Positions 55,334 through 64,000 of a stretch of 64,000 nucleotides of DNA are shown here, one piece after another. The notes under the pieces are model-generated. The model saw nothing but the letters and a program-made list of their open reading frames with translations, ran no database searches and was not told the DNA's origin. The position numbers were made by a program, and so were the translations under genes. The stretch covers positions 26,311,523 to 26,375,522 of the forward strand of contig OY829543.1 in NCBI GenBank assembly GCA_963691705.1, read 5' to 3'. How positions within the stretch are numbered: the first letter of the stretch is position 1; each line of letters starts with the position of its first letter. This stretch comes from Viola odorata. Taxonomy: Eukaryota; Streptophyta; Magnoliopsida; Malpighiales; Violaceae.

Positions 55334-58300
55334 CTAGGGTTGGCGCGCCTGGTGCGCGCGTGACTTCATGGTTTGCGAGGACTTGGCCCGACATTCCTCA
55401 TGTCTTGCGCGGCCTATCCGTGAGGTCTGCTCGTGGATACGAGTGAGAGCCCTCATGCTCGTATCATCTCCTCCCTCTTCAAATGGATTCGTCCTCGAAT
55501 CTGCGCGCACCATTCCTTTGCGAATGTCACACATAGTACCAACATAGGAGTGATATGCATCAGTACTATGGAAAAGGGTTGGAAAATAACTGAAAGGTAA
55601 CTCAAAGTGATGATGTGAAAATAAGTCTGTAGACTTCAAAAGACAAGGAATTTTCACCCATGGGCGAAGAGTAGGCTTGGGAATTATTACATGAAATAAC
55701 CCTAAACTACCCTTTACTTAAGGCCTTGACCGCGGGCTTGAAGAGATTGGCTTGGAGAGCTAGCGCAAGGCCTCGGATGGCTTAGGCGCGGGGACTTCAT
55801 GGGATGCTAGGGTTGGCGCGCCTGGTGCGCGCATGTCTTCATGGTTTGCGAGGACTTGGCGCTACATTCCTCATGTCTTGCGCGGCCTATCCATGAGGTC
55901 TTGACGTGGATACGAGTGAGAGCCCTCATGCTAGTATCATCTCCTCCCTCTTCAAATGGATTTGTCCTCGAATCTGCGCGCTCCATTCCTTTGCGAATGT
56001 CACACAAAGTACCTACATAGGAGAGATATGCATCAGCACTATGGAAAAGGGTTGGAAAATAACTGAAAGGTAACTCAAACCGATGATGTGAAAATAAGTC
56101 TGTAGACTTAAGAAGACAAGGAATTTTCTCCCATGGGCGAAGAGTAGGCTTGGGAATTATTACATGAAATAACCCTAAACCACCCTTCACTTAAGGCTTT
56201 GACCGCGGGCTTGAAGAGATTGGCTTGGAGAGCTAGCGCAAGGCCTCGGATGGCTTAGGCGTGGGGACTTCATGGGATGCTAGGGTTGGCGCGCCTGGTG
56301 CGCGCATGACTTCATGGTTTGCGATGACTTGGCGCGGCATTCCTCACGGCTGCCGCGGCCTATCCGTGAGGTCTTCACGTGGATACGAGTGAGAGCCCTC
56401 ATGCTCGTATCATCTACTCCCTCTTCAAATGGATTCGTTCTCGAATCTGCGCGCTCCATTCCTTTGCGAATGTCACACAAAGTACCTACATAGAAGAGAT
56501 ATGCATCAGCACTATGGAAAAGGATTGGAAAATAACTAAAAGGTAACTCAAAGCGATGATGTGAAAATAAGTCTGTAGAGTTCAAAAGACAAGGAATTTT
56601 CTCCCATGGGCAAAGAGTAGGCTTGGGAATTATTACATGAAATAACCCTAAACCACCCTTCACTTAAGGCTTTGACCGCGGGCTTGAAGAGATTGGCTTG
56701 GAGAGCTAGCGCAAGGCCTCGGATGGCTTAGGCGTGGGGACTTCATGGGATGCTAGGGTTATCGCGCCTGGTGCGCGCATGACTTCATGGTTTGCGAGGA
56801 CTTCGCGCGGCATTCCTCACGGCTGGCGCGCCCTATCCGTGAGGTCTTCACGTAGATACGAGTGAGAGCCCTCATGCTCGTATCATCTACTCCATCTTCA
56901 AATGGATTCGTTCTCGAATCTGCGCGATCCATTCCTTTGCGAATGTCACATAAAGTACCTACATAGAAGAGATATGCATCAGCACTATGGAAAAGAGTTG
57001 GAAAATAACTAAATGGTAACTCAAAGCGATGATGGGAAAATAAGTCTGTAGACTTCAAAACACAAGATATTTTCTCCCATGGGCGAAGAGTAGGCTCGGG
57101 AATTGTTACATGAAATAACCCTAAACCACCCTTCACTTAAGGCTTTGACCGCGGGTTTGAAGAGATTGGCTTGGAGAGCTAGCGCAAGGCCTCAGATGGC
57201 TTAGGCGTGGGGACTTCATGGGATGCTAGGGTTGGCGCGCCTGGTGCACGCATGTCTTCATGGTTTGCGAGGACTTGGCGCGGCATTCGTCACGGCTGCC
57301 GCGGCCTATCCGTGAGGTCTTCACGTGGATACGAGTGAGAGCCCTCATGCTAGTATCATCTCCTCCCTCTTCAAATGGATTTGTCCTCGAATCTGCGCTC
57401 TCCATTCCTTTGCGAATGTCACACAAAGTACCTACATAGGAGAGATATGCATCAGCACTATGGAAAAGGGTTGGAAAATAACTAAAAGGTAACTCAAAGC
57501 GATGATGTGAAAATAAGTCTGTAGACTTCAAAAGACAAGGAATTTTCTCGCATGGGCGAAGAGTAGGCTTGGGAATTATTACATGAAATAACCCTAAACC
57601 ACCCTTCACTTAAGGCTTTGACCGCGGGCTTGAAGAGATTGGCTTGGAGAGCTAGCGCAAGGCCTCGGATGGCTTAGGTGTGGGGACGTCATGGGATGCT
57701 AGGGTTGGCGCGCCTGGTGCACGCATGTCTTCATGGTTTGCGAGGACTTGGCGCGGCATTCCTCATGTCTTGCGCGGCCTATCCATGAGGTCTTCACGTG
57801 GATACGAGTGAGAGCTCTCATGCTCGTATCATCTCCTCCCTCTTCAAATGGATTCGTCCTCGAATCAGCGCGCTCCATTCCTTTGCGAATGTCACACATA
57901 GTACCTACATAGGAGAGATATGCATCAGTACTATGGAAAAGGGTTGGAAAATAACTAAAAGGTAACTCATAGCGATGATGTGAAAATAAGTCTGTAGACT
58001 TCAAAAGACAAGGAATTTTCTCCCATGGGCGAAGAGTAGGCTTGGGAATTATTACATGAAATAACCCTAAACCACCCTTCACTTAAGGCTTTGACCGCGG
58101 GTTTGAAGAGATTGGCTTGGAGAGCTAGCGCAAGGCCTCAGATGGCTTAGGCGTGGGGACTTCATGGGATGCTAGGGTTGGCGCGCCTGGTGCGCGCATG
58201 ACTTCATGGTTTGCGAGGACTTGGCGCCGCATTCCTCACGGCTGGCGCGGCCTATCCGTGAGGTCTTCACGTGGATACGAGTGAGAGCCCTCATGTTCGT

Positions 58301-60063
58301 ATCATCTCCTCCCTCTTCAAATGGATTCGTCCTCGAATCTGCGCGCTCCATTCCTTTGCGAATGTCACACAAAGTACCTACATAGGAGAGATATGCATCA
58401 GCACTATGGAAAAGGGTTGGAAAATAACTAAAAGGTAACTCAAAGCGATGATGTGAAAATAAGTCTGTAGACTTCAAAAGACAAGGAATTTTCTCGCATG
58501 GGCGAAGAGTAGGCTTGGGAATTATTACATGAAATAACCCTAAACCACCCTTCACTTAAGGCTTTGACCGCGGGCTTGAAGAGATTGGCTTGGAGAGCTA
58601 GCGCAAGGCCTCAGATGGCTTAGGCGTGGGGACTTCATGGGATGCTAGGGTTGGCGCGCCTGGTGCGCGCATGACTTCATGGTTTGCGAGGACTTGGCGC
58701 CGCATTCCTCACGGCTGGCGCGGCCTATCCGTGAGGTCTTCACGTGGATACGAGTGAGAGCCCTCATGTTCGTATCATCTCCTCCCTCTTCAAATGGATT
58801 CGTCCTCGAATCTGCGCGCTCCATTCCTTTGCGAATGTCACACATAGTACCTACATAGGAGAGATATGCATCAATACTATGGAAAAGGGTTGGAAAATAA
58901 CTGAAAGGTAACTCAAAGCGATGATGTGAAAATAAGTCTGTAGACTTCAAAAGACAAGGAATTTTCTCCCATGGGCGAAGAGTAGGCTTGGGAATTATTA
59001 AATGAAATAACCCTAAACCACCCTTCACTTAAGGCTTTGACCGCGGGCTTGAAGAGATTGGCTTGGAGAGCTAGCGCAAGGCCTCGAATGGCTTAGGCGT
59101 GGGGACTTCATGGGATGCTAGGGTTATCGCGCCTGGTGCGCGCATGACTTCATGGTTTGCGAGGACTTGGCGCGGCATTCCTCACGGCTGGCGCGCCCTA
59201 TCCGTGAGGTCTTCACGTGGATACGAGTGAGAGCCCTCATGCTCGTATCATCTACTCCCTCTTCAAATGGATTCGTTCTCGAATCTGCGCGCTCCATTCC
59301 TTTGCGAATGTCACACAAAGTACCTACATACAAGAGATATGCATCAGCACTATGGAAAAGGGTTGGAAAATAACTAAAAGGTAACTCAAAGAGATGATGT
59401 GAAAATAAGTCTGTAGACTTCAAAAGACAAGGAATTTTCTCCCATGGGCGAAGAGTAGGCTTGGGAATTATTACATGAAATAACCCTAAACCACCCTTCA
59501 CTTAAGGCTTTGACCGTGGGCTTGAAGAGATTGGCTTGGAGAGCTAGCGCAAGGCCTCGGATGGCTTAGGCGTGGGGACTTCATGGGAAGGTAGGGTTAT
59601 CGCGCCAGGTGCGCGCATGACTTCATGGTTTGCGAGGACTTGGCACGGCATTCGTCACGGCTGCCGCGGCCTATCCGTGAGGTCTTCACGTGGATACGAG
59701 TGAGAGCCCTCATGCTAGTATCATCTCCTCCCTCTTCAAATGGATTTGTCCTCGAATCTGCGCGCTCCATTCCTTTGCGAATGTCACACAAAGTACCTAC
59801 ATAGGAGAGATATGCATCAGCACTATGGAAAAGGGTTGGAAAATAACTAAAAGGTAACTCAAAGCGATGATGTGAAAATAAGTCTGTAGACTTCAAAAGA
59901 CAAGGAATTTTCTCGCATGGGCGAAGAGTAGGCTTGGGAATTATTACATGAAATAACCCTAAACCACCCTTCACTTAAGGCTTTGACCGCGGGCTTGAAG
60001 AGATTGGCTTGGAGAGCTAGCGCAAGGCCTCGGATGGCTTAGGTGTGGGGACGTCATGGGATG
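55334..60063. repeat. HOR-D, third and shuffled block
   Basis: Starts a, b, c, d (55334, 55807, 56280, 56759), then f-like (57226), h (57699), two e-like monomers (58172, 58645), one TACTCCCTC-type (59124) and an f-like one (59597). Monomer length stays 473 bp, while the order departs from a-h. Confidence 0.75.
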
Positions 60064-63000
60064 CTAGGGTTGGCGCGCCTGGTGCACGCATGTCTTCATG
60101 GTTTGCGAGGACTTGGCCCGACATTCCTCATGTCTTGCGCGGCCTATCCATGAGGTCTTCTCGTGGATACGAGTGAGAGCCCTCATGCTCGTATCATCTC
60201 CTCCCTCTTCAAATGGATTCGTCCTCGAATCTTCGCGCACCATTCCTTTGCGAATGTCACACATAGTACCAACATAGGAGTGATATGCATCAGTATTGTG
60301 GAAAAGGGTTGGAAAATAACTGAAAGGTAACTCAAAGTGATGATGTGAAAATAAGTCTGTAGACTTCAAAAGACAAGGAATTTTCACCCCTGGGCGAAGA
60401 GTAGGCTTGGGAATTATTACATGAAATAACCCTAAACTACCCTTTACTTAAGGCCTTGACCGCGGGCTTGAAGAGATTGGCTTGGAGAGCTAGCACAAGG
60501 CCTCGGATGGCTTAGGCGCGGGGACTTCATGGGATGCTAGGGTTGGCGCGCCTGGTGCGCGCATGACTTCATGGTTTGCGAGGACTTGGCGCGGCATTCC
60601 TCACGGCTGCCGCGGCCTATCCGTGAGGTCTTCACGTGGATACGAGTGAGAGCCCTCATGCTCGTATCATCTACTCCCTCTTCAAATGGATTCGTTCTCG
60701 AATCTGCGCGCTCCATTCCTTTGCGAATGTCACACAAAGTACCTACATACAAGAGATATGCATCAGCACTATGGAAAAGGGTTGGAAAATAACTAAAAGG
60801 TAACTCAAAGCGATGATGTGAAAATAAGTCTGTAGACTTCAAAAGACAAGGAATTTTCTCCCATGGGCGAAGAGTAGGCTTGGGAATTATTACATGAAAT
60901 AACCCTAAACCACCCTTCACTTAAGGCTTTGACCGCGGGCTTGAAGAGATTGGCTTGGAGAGCTAGCGCAAGGCCTCGGATGGCTTAGGTGTGGGGACGT
61001 CATGGGATGCTAGAGTTGGCGCGCCTGGTGCACGCATGTCTTCATGGTTTGCGAGGACTTGGCGCGGCATTCCTCATGTCTTGCGCGGCCTATCCATGAG
61101 ATCTTCATGTGGATACGAGTGAGAGCTCTCATGCTCGTATCATCTCCTCCCTCTTCAAATGGATTCGTCCTCGAATCAGCGCGCTCCATTCCTTTGCGAA
61201 TGTCACACATAGTACCTACATAGGAGAGATATGCATCAGTACTATGGAAAAGGGTTGGAAAATAACTAAAAGGTAACTCATAGCGATGATGTGAAAATAA
61301 GTCTGTAGACTTCAAAAGACAAGGAATTTTCTCCCATGGGCGAAGAGTAGGCTTGGGAATTATTACATGAAATAACCCTAAACCACCCTTCACTTAAGGC
61401 TTTGACCGCGGGCTTGAAGAGATTGGCTTGGAGAGCTAGCACAAGGCCTCGGATGGCTTAGGCGTGGGGACTTCATGGGATGCTAGGGTTGGCGCGCCTG
61501 GTGCGCGCGTGACTTCATGGTTTGCGAGGACTTGGCCCGACATTCCTCATGTCTTGCGCGGCCTATCCATGAGGTCTTCTCGTCGATACGAGTGAGAGCC
61601 TTCATGCTCGTGTCATCTCCTCCCTCTTCAAATTGATTCGTCCTCGAATCTTCGCGCACCATTCCTTTGCGAATGTCACACATAGTACCAACATAGGAGT
61701 GATATGCATCAGTATTATGGAAAAGGGTTGGAAAATAACTGAAAGGTAACTCAAAGTGATGATGTGAAAATAAGTCTGTAGACTTCAAAAGACAAGGAAT
61801 TTTCACCCATGGGCGAAGAGTAGGCTTGGGAATTATTACATGAAATAACCCTAAACTACCCTTTACTTAAGGCCTTGACCGCGGGCTTGAAGAGATTGGC
61901 TTGGAGAGCTAGCGCAAGGCCTCGGATGGCTTAGGCGCGGGGACTTCATGGGATGCTAGGGTTGGCGCGCCTGGTGCGCGCATGACTTCATGGTTTGCGA
62001 GGACTTGGCGCGGCATTCCTCACGGCTGCCGCGGCCTATCCGTGAGGTCTTCACGTGGATACGAGTGAGAGCCCTCATGCTCGTATCATCTACTGCCTCT
62101 TCAAATGGATTCGTTCTCGAATCTGCGCGCTCCATTCCTTTGCGAATGTCACACAAAGTACCTACATACTAGAGATATGCATCAGCACTATGGAAAAGGG
62201 TTGGAAAATAACTAAAAGGTAACTCAAAGCGATGATGTGAAAATAAGTCTGTAGACTTCAAAAGACAAGGAATTTTCTCCCATGGGCGAAGAGTAGGCTT
62301 GGGAATTATTACATGAAATAACCCTAAACCACCCTTCACTTAAGGCTTTGACCGCGGGCTTGAAGAGATTGGCTTGGAGAGCTAGCACAAGGCCTCGGAT
62401 GGCTTAGGCGTGGGGACTTCATGGGATGCTAGGGTTGGCGCGCTTGGTGCGCGCGTGACTTCATGGTTTGCGAGGACTTGGCCCGACATTCCTCATGTCT
62501 TGCGCGGCCTATCCATGAGGTCTTCTCGTGGATACGAGTGAGAGCCCTCATGCTCGTATCATCTCCTCCCTCTTCAAATGGATTCGTCCTCGAATCTTCG
62601 CGCACCATTCCTTTGCGAATGTCACACATAGTACCAACATAGGTGTGATATGCATCAGTATTATGGAAAAGGGTTGGAAAATAACTGAAAGGTAACTCAA
62701 AGTGATGATGTGAAAATAAGTCTGTAGACTTCAAAAGACAAGGAATTTTCACCCATGGGCAAAGAGTAGGCTTGGGAATTATTACATGAAATAACCCTAA
62801 ACTACCCTTTACTTAAGGCCTTGACCGCGGGCTTGAAGAGATTTCCTTGGAGAGATAGCGCAAGGCCTCGGATGGCTTAGGCGCGGGGACTTCATGGGAT
62901 GCTAGGGTTGGCGCGCCTGGTGCGCGCATGACTTCATGGTTTGCGAGGACTTGGCGCGGCATTCCTCACGGCTGCCGCGGCCTATCCGTGAGGTCTTCAC

Positions 63001-64000
63001 GTGGATACGAGTGAGAGCCCTCATGCTCGTATCATCTACTCCCTCTTCAAATGGATTCGTTCTCGAATCTGCGCGCTCCATTCCTTTGCGAATGTCACAC
63101 AAAGTACCTACATACAAGAGATATGCATTAGCACTATGGAAAAGGGTTGGAAAATAACTAAAAGGTAACTCAAAGCGATGATGTGAATATAAGTCTGTAG
63201 ACTTCAAAAGACAAGGAATTTTCTCCCATGGGCGAAGAGTAGGCTTGGGAATTATTACATGAAATAACCCTAAACCACCCTTCACTTAAGGCTTTGACCG
63301 CGGGCTTGAAGAGATTGGCTTGGAGAGCTAGCGCAAGGCCTCGAATGGCTTAGGCGTGGGGACTTCATGGGATGCTAGGGTTATCGCGCCTGGTGTGCGC
63401 ATGACTTCATGGTTTGCGAGGACTTGGCGCGGCATTCGTCACGGCTGCCGCGGCCTATCCGTGAGGTCATCACATGGATACAAGTGAGAGCCCTCATGCT
63501 AGTATCATCTCCTCCCTCTTCAAATGGATTTTTCCTCGAATCTGCGCGCTCCATTCCTTTGCGAATGTCACACAAAGTACCTACATAGGAGAGATATGCA
63601 TCAGCACTATGGAAAAGGGTTGGAAAATAACTAAAAGGTAACTCAAAGCGATGATGTGAAAATAAGTCTGTAGACTTCAAAAGACAAGGAATTTTCTCGC
63701 ATGGGCGAAGAGTAGGCTTGGGAATTATTACATGAAATAACCCTAAACCACCCTTCACTTAAGGCTTTGACCGCGGGCTTGAAGAGATTGGCTTGGAGAG
63801 CTAGCGCAAGGCCTCGGATGGCTTAGCTGTGGGGACGTCATGGGATGCTAGGGTTGACGCGCCTGGTGCACGCATGTCTTCATGGTTTGGGAGGACTTGG
63901 CGCGGCATTCCTCATGTCTTGCGCGGCCTATCCATGAGGTCTTCACGTGGATACGAGTGAGAGCCCTCATGCTCGTATCATCTCCTCCCTCTTCAAATGG
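60064..64000. repeat. Satellite array, dimers and irregular monomers to the window end
   Basis: Monomers near 60064 (a-like), 60537, 61010 (h-like), 61483 (a-like), 61956, 62429 (a-like), 62902, 63381 and about 63848. The pairs 61483-62428 and 62429-63374 form a 946-bp dimer repeat. The a-like monomers share CGAATCTTCGCGC. The array continues past the window. Confidence 0.85.

Noticed and set aside
1..64000. CRISPR array or bacterial origin for the tandem repeats
   Set aside because: The repeat unit is 473 bp without spacers. A plant pararetrovirus, CCCTAAA motifs and retrotransposon-like relics indicate plant nuclear DNA.

Overview
The window is plant nuclear DNA. It is almost entirely one complex satellite array (monomer 473 bp, roughly 100 copies, about half GC), interrupted by two AT-rich, nearly identical copies of an endogenous pararetrovirus (EPRV, family Caulimoviridae). 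Both viral copies read on the minus strand. No host single-copy gene, tRNA, rRNA or CRISPR was seen. The species cannot be named from the sequence.

Layout. 1-12,202: a five-monomer higher-order repeat (HOR-A, 2,455 bp) repeated about five times, itself showing a 4,909-bp two-unit superstructure. 12,203-15,950: less regular 473-bp monomers. 15,951-24,460: EPRV copy 1. 24,461-26,504: about 4.3 satellite monomers. 26,505-35,016: EPRV copy 2. 35,017-42,562: HOR-B, another 2,455-bp five-monomer unit, three copies. 42,090-45,873: HOR-C, a four-monomer unit of 1,892 bp, two copies. 45,874-64,000: an eight-monomer unit (HOR-D) with rearranged derivatives, ending in dimers and irregular monomers. The two EPRVs have identical termini and flanks and lie 10,554 bp apart, so they come from one integration followed by tandem duplication of virus plus satellite.

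Virus. The genome is about 8.36 kb and carries three supported genes: ORF1 (266 aa, Pro/Arg-rich, unknown), a polyprotein (1,880 aa: movement protein, coat protein with CCHC zinc knuckle, aspartic protease, reverse transcriptase, RNase H), and ORF3 (424 aa, Trp/His-rich, unknown). A TATA box, a strong splice donor in the leader and a splice acceptor 10 nt before the ORF3 ATG predict a spliced ORF3 mRNA with an intron of about 6.5 kb. This parallels rice tungro bacilliform virus ORF4 expression. Copy 2 is open in all three genes. Copy 1 has a 1-nt deletion between protease and reverse transcriptase.

Integration structure. Each copy is slightly longer than one genome, with a 62-bp terminal direct repeat beginning at a purine-rich tract and an 87-bp inverted (fold-back) piece at the right end. 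This fits capture of linear viral DNA opened at a plus-strand discontinuity and joined into satellite DNA by end joining, with no target-site duplication.

Satellite. Most monomers carry a minus-strand open frame of about 127 codons whose middle looks like the last codons of a Ty3/gypsy pol plus polypurine tract and LTR start. The satellite therefore probably grew from a retrotransposon 3' end. The frame is judged non-coding.
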